Position numbers and translations under genes: made by a program. 64,000 nucleotides of DNA from Saccharomycopsis fibuligera x Saccharomycopsis cf. fibuligera (lineage: Eukaryota > Ascomycota > Saccharomycetes > Ascoideales > Saccharomycopsidaceae), in NCBI GenBank assembly GCA_001936135.1, contig CP012815.1, positions 1,300,046 to 1,364,045 of the forward strand. The letters run 5' to 3'. Numbering within the stretch: position 1 is the first letter of the stretch; every line of letters starts with the position of its first letter. The notes below the pieces were generated by a model. That model was given only the letters and a program-made list of their open reading frames with translations, searched no databases and was not told where the DNA came from. Shown here in pieces: positions 1-9,526 of the stretch.

Positions 1-115
1 GGATTATGCAATCGCTGTACTATGCTATAGAGAAACCCCTTCTACTCTGACTGGTCTTCTTTCCTTCACACGTCCTTTTGCTGTCTCCTAAGTAAACTCC
101 TCACAGCAATCCACA

Positions 116-2509
116 ATGTCGGCGTTACAGGCTTTTCAACGATGGTCTGCCGCCACATCCCGCATCGTGTTCCTCAAGAAGCGCTTGCTCTTGCTCTTCG
201 TGTTGGCGCTTGTGCTTTTATTCCAGCTCTTGCACTCTTACAGTCCTCCAGTCCAGGTTAGTGTTAGTGATCCTGGCGCTTCCTGGAAAAACAGCTACTA
301 TTGGAACCGTTTGGCTAACCAATTTGCCGCTGGCGCTGGCGCTGACGGCCTGCTTCAGCAAAACAGCCAACAGCCCTCCGAAGACCAGATCAAATCAGCT
401 GTTCAGCAAGCTCAAGAGCGTCTTGAATCAAACAAGACCGTCAATTTGGTCACCGTTATCGATCCCCACGCAAACAGAAACTTTGTTTCTTTGCTCAAAA
501 CCTACGGCAAGGGCATTGTCAATAAGCCTTTTGAAGAGCGTTGCCATTTGTATTTCAAACAGCTTTTCGACACTGACCCGCAATGGAAATTACAAAGACG
601 CACAGAGCTCAACAACATTTTTGAGCGTAAAATCTTCTACAATAAGGAAGGTTGGGTGCAGGATAGACTAAATGACTTGTCTCGCGTCAAGGAAAAGGAA
701 TTTAACGAAAAAAAGCAGAAAGGTGAAAAGGTTGGTGACAAGCCTGACAAGTTTTGGTCTGAAGCTGATAAGTCGAATTTTGAAGCTAAATTCTATGAAG
801 CTTATGAAAAATTGCAGAGCACCCAATACGACATGATCAACGATATAAGACACTTAACCATTTACTCAAAATGCTTTTTGCACGATTCTGATTCAAATAG
901 TTACAAGAAGTTCCTTCAAAGCGGCCCTTCAGATTTGACCAAAAATGATGGCAACAGCGATAATGACGATTCTAAAAAGCCGGATTTGACTTTAATGAAT
1001 CCATTTGAAAATGTAGAATTTAGAATGTTTCCATACTTGAGTAGAAAACTTCCAATTTATCAAAGATGGACTGGCGAACGTGTTATTGGACCTCCAGACA
1101 TGAACAAGTATTTCAGTGACGAAGTTAAAGCCGCTGATGGAAATGTTAATATTGATGACTTGAATCCCAAAACTTATATCACAAGACAAGAGGGATTTGA
1201 TTTCAACTTTGATATTGGCACTGGCGAATCGTTCTTCAATTCCTTCAAAAGCAAAATCAATGGTAAAGGTATAGTGATGTCTAGTGCTGATCCATTTTTG
1301 GAAGATACTCTTGCGTTAATCAGAGCTCTCAGAGCAGTGGGTAACAAGTTGCCAATTCAAATTGTCCACAAGGGTGATTTAACTAGCAAGTCCCAAGTCC
1401 GTTTGGTGCAAGAAGCTAGAAAAAATAATATTGCATTTCCTCAAGAAGAAGCCGAAAAATTAAAAAATATGGCAAATGCAAATGCAAATTTCGATCCTAC
1501 ATTTCCTAAACAAGAAGTTTGGTTTGTTAATGTTGACAGATGTATTACCAATGACTATAAGGACAGCTTTATTTCCTATGCAAACAAGTTGCTTGCTTAC
1601 TCTTTCAACTCGTTTGATGAAATGTTGTTGGTGGATTCCGATATTGTGCCATATGTCAACCCACAAAGATTTTTTGAATCGTCTCAATATAAAAAGTCCA
1701 ACTCTTTATTCTTCAAGGACAGATCGCATGATGAGACTGTGGCTGAAACTGATATTGAGTTCTTCACCAAGATGCTTCCAAGCGATTTGGATGAAGTCAT
1801 GTTTGATATTCCAGAAACCACTGCAAAAACTTTGAATAACCGTTACATGAAACTTAGATACAAGCACTACATGGAAAGTGGGGTGGTTGCATTGAAAAGA
1901 AGCCAATATTGGGATGGCATATTTATTTCTGTGCAATTAAGTTTCTGGAAACCAGTGATGGAAAGAGTTTGGGGTGATAAAGAATTATTTTGGTTTAGTC
2001 AATCTATTGCTGGTAACGAAAATTACGAATTCAATGAGAATCACGTTGCTTCTATTGGTCAACTAACCAGACAAGAGTTCCGGAAAGATTTGGTTTCTAA
2101 AGAACTTTGTGCTACTCACCCAGGCCATATTTCCTCCGATGATGATTCATTGCTATGGATTAACTCTGGTGTTTTGACTTGTAAAAGAACTGATTCATTT
2201 GACCGTGATTTTGAAGAACAAAGTAAAAAAGGATTCAAGACGAAGGAAGATTTAAAACATCATTACGAAAGTGCTCTCAAAATCACTGATGCTATAATCC
2301 CACCAGATTCTGGCTTGTATGAAGTGCAAAATGATAAAGGTGAACCATCAAGAGGTTGGAAGACTACTGGTTTATGTTGGGGTTACTTTTGGTGTGCTTA
2401 TAGTTCAATTGGTGGTAGTAATTTGCCTGAACACCAAGGAAGATTGATACATTTCCCAGAAAGTGATGTTGTTTGGCATGATTATGTCGGTAAAGTCTAT
2501 AAAGGTTAA
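116..2509 (+). CDS. MNN1-family Golgi alpha-1,3-mannosyltransferase (GT71)
   Basis: A 797-residue type II membrane protein. A short cytoplasmic N-terminus with basic residues is followed by one hydrophobic anchor (about residues 22-40) and a stalk, and then a GT71 lumenal domain. The signature KGIVMSSADPFLEDTLALIR is followed by a metal-binding DxD-type motif, D507-S508-D509, in LLVDSDIVPYVNP. The C-terminal block ending in HFPESDVVWHDYVGKVY is typical of MNN1 relatives. Family members add terminal alpha-1,3-mannose to N- or O-linked mannans in the Golgi lumen. The ATG at 116 is the first in frame and is followed directly by the expected topology. It contains an in-frame CTG at 349-351 in the stalk, which would be Ser in a CTG-clade yeast. 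It heads a run of four mannosyltransferase genes. The exact paralogue (MNN1, MNN12-15 type) cannot be told by eye. Confidence 0.88.
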   Translation: MSALQAFQRWSAATSRIVFLKKRLLLLFVLALVLLFQLLHSYSPPVQVSVSDPGASWKNSYYWNRLANQFAAGAGADGLLQQNSQQPSEDQIKSAVQQAQERLESNKTVNLVTVIDPHANRNFVSLLKTYGKGIVNKPFEERCHLYFKQLFDTDPQWKLQRRTELNNIFERKIFYNKEGWVQDRLNDLSRVKEKEFNEKKQKGEKVGDKPDKFWSEADKSNFEAKFYEAYEKLQSTQYDMINDIRHLTIYSKCFLHDSDSNSYKKFLQSGPSDLTKNDGNSDNDDSKKPDLTLMNPFENVEFRMFPYLSRKLPIYQRWTGERVIGPPDMNKYFSDEVKAADGNVNIDDLNPKTYITRQEGFDFNFDIGTGESFFNSFKSKINGKGIVMSSADPFLEDTLALIRALRAVGNKLPIQIVHKGDLTSKSQVRLVQEARKNNIAFPQEEAEKLKNMANANANFDPTFPKQEVWFVNVDRCITNDYKDSFISYANKLLAYSFNSFDEMLLVDSDIVPYVNPQRFFESSQYKKSNSLFFKDRSHDETVAETDIEFFTKMLPSDLDEVMFDIPETTAKTLNNRYMKLRYKHYMESGVVALKRSQYWDGIFISVQLSFWKPVMERVWGDKELFWFSQSIAGNENYEFNENHVASIGQLTRQEFRKDLVSKELCATHPGHISSDDDSLLWINSGVLTCKRTDSFDRDFEEQSKKGFKTKEDLKHHYESALKITDAIIPPDSGLYEVQNDKGEPSRGWKTTGLCWGYFWCAYSSIGGSNLPEHQGRLIHFPESDVVWHDYVGKVYKG

Positions 2510-3367
2510 TTTGCATAGCTTTTATATCATTACTCTCTCATTGTTTTTTGGTTTCCTTTTTTCTCTTCTCCCATGTGTTTTATTACTCTTTTTTTATTTG
2601 TTAGACTTTTAGTTATCTGTACTTTTTGTTTTTTGACTCGGTTTTCCTTCTTTTAGTTTTGATTTTCCAAAGTTTAATTTGATTTCTCTTTAATCAATTT
2701 TCAACTGGTTGATTTTAGTTTTCTGGTACTTTTGATTTTTTTAGTGCTTGTTTTTCTCTCTTTCTTTTTTTTATTTTTATTTTTTCATCTGCCTTTATTA
2801 ATACTATCTATGACTAATAGCATAATTACATATTCAGACAAATTGCCATTTACAATAATAACATTAACAAAAAAAAAAAAAAACTGATTTAATATTTTAA
2901 AATGAATACTTTGAAGTAAGTGTAATAAGCATAACGGACGTTTTTACGACTGCTGACAACTATTTCAATATTAGTGATAACAGCAATATCGGCAATACTA
3001 TTGTGTAAGTGTAATAAGCATAACGGACGTTTTTACGACTGCTGACAACTATTTCAATATTAGTGATAACAGCAATATCGGCAATACTATTGTGTAAGTG
3101 TAAAACCATAATGTACTTTTTTCATGCATTAATGATAGCGATGGAATCAAAACAGGTAGTCATATTGGAATAAAAGAGAAAGAAAAAGGAATTAAGATGA
3201 ACGGAACAACTCGAAACAACGAAACGTATGGCTAAAAAGAACTAAATGGAAAAGTTGAATACGCAAGGCAAAAAGAATAAAACAGGCACAGAAAAAAAAC
3301 AAAGAATGCAGTTGAGCATGAATAAATCTGGAGCAAGATGATGACCAAGAATTTTATTCCAGGGCAA
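2510..3367. other. Convergent 3' intergenic region
   Basis: An 858-bp spacer between the MNN1-like gene and the convergent KRE2-like gene. The first 300 bases are T-rich on the + strand, as expected of a 3' UTR and terminator. An A-run lies at about 2868-2883. A perfect 89-bp tandem duplication (listed separately) sits at 2916-3093. No coding frame is supported. Confidence 0.7.
2916..3103. repeat. Perfect 89-bp tandem duplication
   Basis: Two identical 89-bp units, 2916-3004 and 3005-3093, each starting GTAAGTGTAATAAGC and ending ACTATTGT. A 10-base start of a third unit (3094-3103) follows. No mismatch was seen between copies, so the duplication is recent or maintained. It lies between two convergent stop codons and holds no reading frame. 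Confidence 0.95.
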
Positions 3368-4422
3368 TTACTTCCACTCGCTGACCCAGTTCAGATCATA
3401 CCACAAATTTTGCATATCATGGAACCTTTTCCCGCAAGTAAATCCAGTTCTGAAAGTAACTTCTTTTTGACCATCGCAAGTGCATTTTTTCAATTGCTTT
3501 AGCTTCTTATTAGCAGGACAGGCAGTATTAGTAGTATGTCTATAACCAAACTGTTGACTAAACAAATGAATTTGACTCTTGTCTAAAAACAAGGCAGCTG
3601 CCATCGTATGAATTGGAGCATCACCCCATCTTTCGTACCAGAACCCGTTACTTTTATCCAAATAATTGAAATATTTGGTATATAGTTCACTTCTAAAGAA
3701 ATCTAAGTTGGCGATTTCAAAGTTTGTCCAAAAATGGCAATTATTGTAAGTTTCTCCATCATCTTCAGAAATCAAGTAGAGTGCATTATCCTTGGTGCGT
3801 TTTTGGCCCAACATCGTAGAAGTTAGGTTTTCCAGTTTGACAAAACTTTTGACTGTGGACCAAAGTGAAGGAATAGTATCTATGATTTCATATGGGATGA
3901 GCATTGTGCCGTAAACCTTTTTGTTATCAATCATGTATTGAAACGGATCAAAATCAATATCGCAGAAATATTCAACTTCTGGCTCGACTCTCCAATACCA
4001 TGTATATTCTTTCAAAAGATCGTGATTGAAAAAAAAGCCAGACTCAAATCGACACATGTGTCTATAAGAGTCCGAACTAGCATAAGGAACATTCTTGCTA
4101 CCAAGTTCATTTTTGGCATTGGCAAACTTTTCCATGTCCAAGTCCTTAGGTATCGACCACATGGATTTAGGAATGGTACCGAATTTGACAATGCCACTTA
4201 TTTTATCAGTGACTTTTTGTTTAAACTCATCAGTAAATTCAACATCATTAAGAAACACCCAATCATAATGGAACCTTTTGTTGAATTGGTTTTCCACCGA
4301 CTCAATGGATTGGATAATTCCTTCTAAATCGGCATTTCTCGCCAAGGTGACAAACGCAGCTTTGATTTTCCCACCGGATTTTGCGTTGATGGTTTTGGAA
4401 TTGTTGATCTTTTTGGCGGAGG

Positions 4423-4455
<33 letters not shown>

Positions 4456-4666
4456 CTTTACTAGAATCAGACTGTGAGGAGGAGAAGGAACTCGAACTGA
4501 AAAGATTGCTAGTGTGCGTTTTGAGACTGTTTATTGTGTCTATGCTAGTGGAAAGGACAACATTGGAGCTATCGTCAAGTTTGTTTGAAAGTACCAATAG
4601 TACCGTTAGCGATGACACAGCAAGCGTTAGGAACAACACTATAGTGCGTTTGAATGTGAGAAGCAT
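3368..4666 (-). CDS. KRE2/MNT1-family alpha-1,2-mannosyltransferase (GT15)
   Basis: A 432-residue type II Golgi protein. It has a short cytoplasmic tail, a membrane anchor at about residues 9-27, and a Ser-rich stalk (about 57-82). The catalytic domain runs from about residue 100 (IKAAFVTLARN) to the end. Family hallmarks are RFHYDWVFLND, YRHMCRFESGFF, WRVEPEVEYFCDIDFDPF (from residue 225) and YERWGDAPIHT (about 344-354). Kre2/Mnt1 enzymes transfer alpha-1,2-mannose from GDP-mannose to O-linked chains, and some relatives act on N-glycans. The length matches the family. The ATG at 4666 directly precedes the anchor. A GCT-repeat run on the + strand (4424-4454) encodes the AGC-coded serines of the stalk and is a likely length-variable site. 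It faces the MNN1-like gene and diverges from the first MNN2-like gene. Confidence 0.9.
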
Positions 4667-5774
4667 GATGGTTCCAGTGTGGCCTAAATCAAAGGGTCAT
4701 AAAGAATGGGACGGACGAGAAGAAAATATTAATTGTTTCTCACTTATTTTGGTCTAGGTGCCAGAAAAACGTTGCAGACACATCAGTATAGAAAGCAAGG
4801 CATTTTTTTTTTGGTAAAAATTGGGGTGGAAAGGAAAAGGTAGGAAAAAGTAAAACTAAATTAAAAATAAAAGCCCACGATGCACCAAGGCTTATTGTTT
4901 TGGAGATTACGGATTAATTCTTCAGTCACGTTTAGTGAATATTATAGCAGTAATTTGAGGAAAAAGACAATCCTTCGAGTTTTCAAAGAGCACTACAGGA
5001 GCTTTACAAAGACTATGCATCTTACAAAGACAACTCCAGAAAGATGGCACACTCACAATACTACCGACGGTTCATTTATTATGTAGTTTGCGATGCTATT
5101 ATGTTCATTCTATTATTATCTTGGGGGACACGCGGAGTGCTTTTTTTTTTATTTTTTACTTTTTTTTATTTTTTTCCTTCTATTTTCGTTTGCTGCGCCG
5201 CCTCCTTATCCACCAGCCACAGTACTTGCGGCGGTGAAGGTACCGAGTACATAAGCAAAGCTTCGTAATAAGCCAGCTTTAACTTGAAGGGTACGCCTGT
5301 TCTGCTTCCACCAATGATTCCCTCTTTTGTGGTGTTGCAACGCTGGTGTCAGATAGCTGTCTAACGTAATGGACCCATCACTTTAGCAATTCAAGTTTTT
5401 CACTCACATCCAGCCTATTTTGCAGGATATACATGGCCTACGTTGTATTCAGATTACAACATGCATAATCCTGATAATCGCTGACACTTCATGGCGCGCC
5501 AGCCAATTCGGCCCCGGTCCAGAAAACACATAAAACCATTGTAGGGTTGAAGAATTAAACATGCGTTACTATTCGAGTCGTTTCAAAAAATACGTCTTAC
5601 TTTATATTAATTCGTTTATGTGAAGAGTGTAAAGGGAAATTTTAAAAGGCTTGTAAGTTTTATATGCTACACTCAGCATACATACGAAATTGAAAATAAA
5701 ACAAAAAAAATTTTTTTTTTCCTAAAAAAGAAAAGTTTCTGTCCTTTTTTGGGGAACTTCATAACAACCGGTAC

Positions 5775-5888
5775 AGGCTCCTTATAGCTGTTTGGCGTTA
5801 CGTACTTTGGTCATGTATCCATATGAGGTCTTTCGGTCGTAATTACAAGTAGGAGGCTCCTATGAGAGCTTTGCGGAAGTAATAACAA
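5775..5888. repeat. Imperfect 40-bp triple repeat in promoter region
   Basis: Three diverged segments spaced about 40 bp apart, starting near 5777, 5817 and 5855. Each has the pattern (GGCTCC)TATNAG..CTTT.CGG..GTAATTACAA. The second and third share TATGAG, CTTT, GTAAT and ACAA blocks in order. This could be a set of binding sites for one factor or an old local duplication. Confidence 0.45.
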
Positions 5889-6734
5889 ACTTCTGATTTT
5901 ATCTTGCTTTGTTGGTTGTTTGACTCTCATTTTCCAGTTTTTATTGGGCAAGCTTGCTTTTTTTGAGCTTGTAATCGGGTTTAGTGTTGGAAAAGGTTTT
6001 GATGTTGGGAAAGCCGTATAGTATTAAAAAAAAAAGCCGCAATGAGAATTGACAACTAAGTTAACTTACACATAAAAGCCCAACAACACAGTAGCATTGA
6101 AATACACTCTAGGTCCTATTCTCTGGTCTCTTCATGATGGAGTACCAGGGAAACTCGAGCGACGTTTATCGACGAAGAGCATTTCCGCATGCTGGGACCT
6201 CAGCAGCGACATACGCGTGAATGTGGGTTATACTACTGACAGCATCTAAAAGAGCATGATGGTACAGTTTTTACACTTGTGTCAAGACTGCTAAGCATTA
6301 AAAATGCTGGTAGTGCTCATGTTTATATAGAAAGTATGCAGAAAGCTCAAAGTTCTGGAAAAGGGTCTTCTCCAGGGGATCCTCACGGTCCGTATACGTT
6401 ACGCCGTAACTAGGACGCGTCGTATACTTTATTTTGTTATAATCATGTGACTAATCACGTGTAATACTTCCCTACAATAAGTGTTTTGTTTTAGGTAAAA
6501 AAAGAAACAGCAAAGCAAAAGTTTCAGACCAGTTGATAAATCAATTGCACACAGTTACAATCTCATCCATTCCAATTAAATCCCTGTTAGCACTCCAGCG
6601 ATCTGCAATCGCTGAATTTTCATAAACATATTAGTGCGCATCAGTATCAACAGCAACACAAATTACGCATCGCACTTCAGTTTTTTAGTTACTTATTTTG
6701 TTTTTATCCAACTGTTTTCTCTAACAAACAACAG

Positions 6735-6749
6735 ATGCCCTTGGTATAG
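6735..6749 (+). other. Minimal upstream ORF (4 codons) before the MNN2-type gene
   Basis: ATG CCC TTG GTA TAG ends 15 bases before the main ATG. If it lies in the transcript leader, it would be read first and could reduce initiation at 6765. The transcript start is unknown. Confidence 0.4.
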
Positions 6750-6764
6750 TTGCCAGCCCTCACC

Positions 6765-8753
6765 ATGATTCCTAGATTTTTATACAAGCGATCTGTGATC
6801 TTGTCGGTGTTTTTGACCCTCTTGATCTTCGTGATAGTATCCAATAGCGGCAGTCAAACTACTCCAATAAACCATCATAGCGCTAGTACAGGCGACAGCG
6901 CCAGCACCCCAAAGAATGCAAACAATCTTTATAACGTCATTGCTGGCCAAGAAAACAACAAAAAGCTATGGCAGGCGATTAAGGATTCCACCAGTGGTTC
7001 TGATTCCTTTGGCGGTAAATTGTATGACTATTTGTTTACCGGCGCTAACGACAACTTCTTGTCCTCATCATCATCTTCCGGCTCAGCTGGTTCTGCTTCA
7101 AGCCATGTGGAGAAGTTAGATGAAAACTTGAAGTTCACTGATTTCTTATACCAATTGTTCAAGAAAGTGTTTGAATTGAAACCAGAGTCTCCTGACTTGA
7201 GCGACTTTTATCAAAAAGATGCTGACGGTAACTTGATTAAAGTACCAACCCTTGGGATGGACAACATGTATAAGTCAGATAAACCAAACTTCTCAATAAA
7301 CTATTTGAAATCTATCATCAAACTCAATAAGTTGGATGTGGACGAACTCAAGACCAAACACAGCAGATTTGTGGATTTCATGAAGAACTTGAAGCTTCCT
7401 ATTGATTTTTACAAAAAGAACTCTAACGGAATTATTTATGTAGGAGGTGGTAAATTTACTTGGTTTGCCCTTTTATCCATCAGAAACGTTAGACAAACTG
7501 GCTCTAATCTTCCTATAGAATTGTTTATTCCAACCAAAGATGAGTATGAGTATGTTGTTTGTGAAGAGATTTTGCCAAAGTTAAACGCTAAATGTGTTTT
7601 GATGTATGAATTTTTGAAAGATCACGACAAGGGTAAGAGTCCAATTTTCAAAGATGCTGAATTCAAAGGCTTTACCTACAAATCATTAGCATTATTGTTG
7701 TCGAGCTTTGAAAACATCTTACTATTAGATGCTGATAACGTTCCGTATTACAATCCTGATTTGTTATTCCTTAACGAACCATACACTAGCAGCAAATTTG
7801 TGGTTTGGCCTGATTACTGGCAAAGATCTACTTCTCCATATTTCTACGACATTGCCTCTATTGATTTGGTGGGATTGAACTCCAAAGACCATACTGAAGA
7901 AGAAATTAAAGACAAAATTCCTTTACACAATTTGAAAGGAGCCATTCCAAATCCTTCTACTGAATCTGGTCAGTTGATGATTTCCAAATCAAAACATTGG
8001 GATGTGTTATTATTATCATTATACTACAACATTTATGGTCCAAAGCATTATTACCACTTGTTTTCTCAAGGTGCTGCAGGTCAAGGTGACAAGGAAACCT
8101 TTTTGGCCGCTGCTACTGTCTTGGAATCGTCATTCTATCAAGTGACTTCGAAAGTCAGCGCTATTGGATACTTTAAAAAGGAAGGTGGTGATTACAGAGG
8201 TACTGCACAGGGTCAGAAATCGCCAATTGAAGATTTACTTAAGAAAACAAGCTTAGAAGGATTGAAAAAGTTTTTCAAAGAGCACAAAGACTTTGTTGAT
8301 AATGATTCTGAAATTAACAAAATTGTCAGAAAATACGCTGAAGGCAAAGAAGAATTGAGTGAAGATGAATTCAACCAGTTAACCAAATATAACAACATTA
8401 AAGAGCCAGATGTATTTTTTATTCACGAATCAACACCAAAGTTGGATCCAATTCAATTGATTCATGATGAAGAATTCATCAATGACGAAGTAGTGGATCC
8501 TGCCACCAACGAAAACAAACGTATCAGATTTTACGGTAATTACATCACAAAGAAAAACAACTACCAGTTTGAAAAACTTCAAATGGATTATATTTACGAC
8601 TATTTGTGTGATAGAAATCTTATCATTAGATTCATCGAAGAACAAATCAAGAAATTATATGTGAATCAAAACCAAAAGTTTGACAAACAACAATTCTGCA
8701 AAAAATTGGATGAACAAAGACAGTGGCTTGCTGGTGTTGAATTTACAGATTAG
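6765..8753 (+). CDS. MNN2-type alpha-1,2-mannosyltransferase (GT71)
   Basis: A 662-residue type II membrane protein. Its anchor (SVILSVFLTLLIFVIVSN) lies just after a basic start, followed by a Ser-rich stalk. The GT71 core begins GIIYVGGGKFTWFALLSIRN. The metal-binding D322-A-D324 is in ILLLDADNVPYYNPD. Later landmarks are WPDYWQRSTSP, NPSTESGQLM, LSLYYNIYGP, QGDKETFLAAAT and YRGTAQGQ. MNN2/MNN5 relatives add alpha-1,2-mannose branches to the outer-chain backbone of N-linked mannan. The frame is open upstream from a TTG at 6750, but the first ATG is at 6765 and gives the expected tail-anchor layout. A four-codon upstream ORF ends immediately before it. It resembles the next gene along its whole length, so the pair is a tandem duplication. 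Confidence 0.9.
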   Translation: MIPRFLYKRSVILSVFLTLLIFVIVSNSGSQTTPINHHSASTGDSASTPKNANNLYNVIAGQENNKKLWQAIKDSTSGSDSFGGKLYDYLFTGANDNFLSSSSSSGSAGSASSHVEKLDENLKFTDFLYQLFKKVFELKPESPDLSDFYQKDADGNLIKVPTLGMDNMYKSDKPNFSINYLKSIIKLNKLDVDELKTKHSRFVDFMKNLKLPIDFYKKNSNGIIYVGGGKFTWFALLSIRNVRQTGSNLPIELFIPTKDEYEYVVCEEILPKLNAKCVLMYEFLKDHDKGKSPIFKDAEFKGFTYKSLALLLSSFENILLLDADNVPYYNPDLLFLNEPYTSSKFVVWPDYWQRSTSPYFYDIASIDLVGLNSKDHTEEEIKDKIPLHNLKGAIPNPSTESGQLMISKSKHWDVLLLSLYYNIYGPKHYYHLFSQGAAGQGDKETFLAAATVLESSFYQVTSKVSAIGYFKKEGGDYRGTAQGQKSPIEDLLKKTSLEGLKKFFKEHKDFVDNDSEINKIVRKYAEGKEELSEDEFNQLTKYNNIKEPDVFFIHESTPKLDPIQLIHDEEFINDEVVDPATNENKRIRFYGNYITKKNNYQFEKLQMDYIYDYLCDRNLIIRFIEEQIKKLYVNQNQKFDKQQFCKKLDEQRQWLAGVEFTD

Positions 8754-9126
8754 TTTGATATGCATAGTTTTTCGTTTTTCCATTTTCACACTCTTTTTAC
8801 TATCCCTTAGAATTTGCACACACTATTGTCAAATTATCGTCAAAGTGTATTTTACAAATATTTAGCCAGCATTTGCAAATGCCAGCAACACAGAGTCAAT
8901 ACATCTGAGCTCCAAACCAAAACCTGAGGGATTAGTTTCTTTTTTTTTTTTCCCACTTTTCTCTGTCTTTTAATTATCTGCCTTTATTTAGTTTGCTTTT
9001 GTAAATGTTTTCTTTTTTCTATTGTCCCCTTCTTTTTACCTTTTTTTGGGAACCAATGCTAGTATACATTCTCTGATTAATACGTTTACGTCAAGATACG
9101 CCATGCCCTCCTTAGTTCTTGCTTAA

Positions 9127-9157
<31 letters not shown>

Positions 9158-9526
9158 TTTTGCTAGGCCCTTCCCTATTTGACAGCAGGTGTGTACAACA
9201 CGTCTCTACAACTCTGTATACAGCATCCAGTTATCTTGTGCAGTTTGGCACTAAATGAAGGGTCTAGAGCGTTGATGCACGTGATATATGCACTATACTG
9301 CGGGCGAAGGAAGGAGGAAAGCGTGTCGTTTTACGGCAGACGTTTCGCGGCTTTTCGCAGGATGAGACAGAAAGACATGTTTGAGTATCAAACAGAGAGA
9401 CGGAGTGGTACTTGATACTTGAGGCAGCGACTCACTCGAGAAATTAAACTAAATAGCTCGGTGATATTTCGACTTCTCAAGGGTATCAGCCAGAACAGCT
9501 CTTCACTTGTTCGATTTTCAACCACC
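8754..9526. other. Intergenic between tandem MNN2-type genes
   Basis: A 773-bp spacer. A perfect 14-bp palindrome (GCATTTGCAAATGC) lies at 8869-8882, about 115 bases after the upstream stop, and a 28-base T-run at 9127-9154. The open frame at 9179-9415 starts at TTG and has no recognisable content. Confidence 0.6.

Larger units (their letters stand above)
4667..6764. other. Long divergent promoter region between KRE2-like and MNN2-like genes
   Basis: A 2.1-kb spacer serving both flanking divergent genes. It contains a palindromic CACGTG E-box at 6456-6461, an AscI-type GGCGCGCC at about 5493-5500, poly-A/T tracts near 5700-5720, and a weak three-fold repeat of about 40 bp at 5775-5888. Short open frames inside (for example 4880-5086) have no recognisable content. 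No tRNA-like A/B-box pair was seen. Confidence 0.55.
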
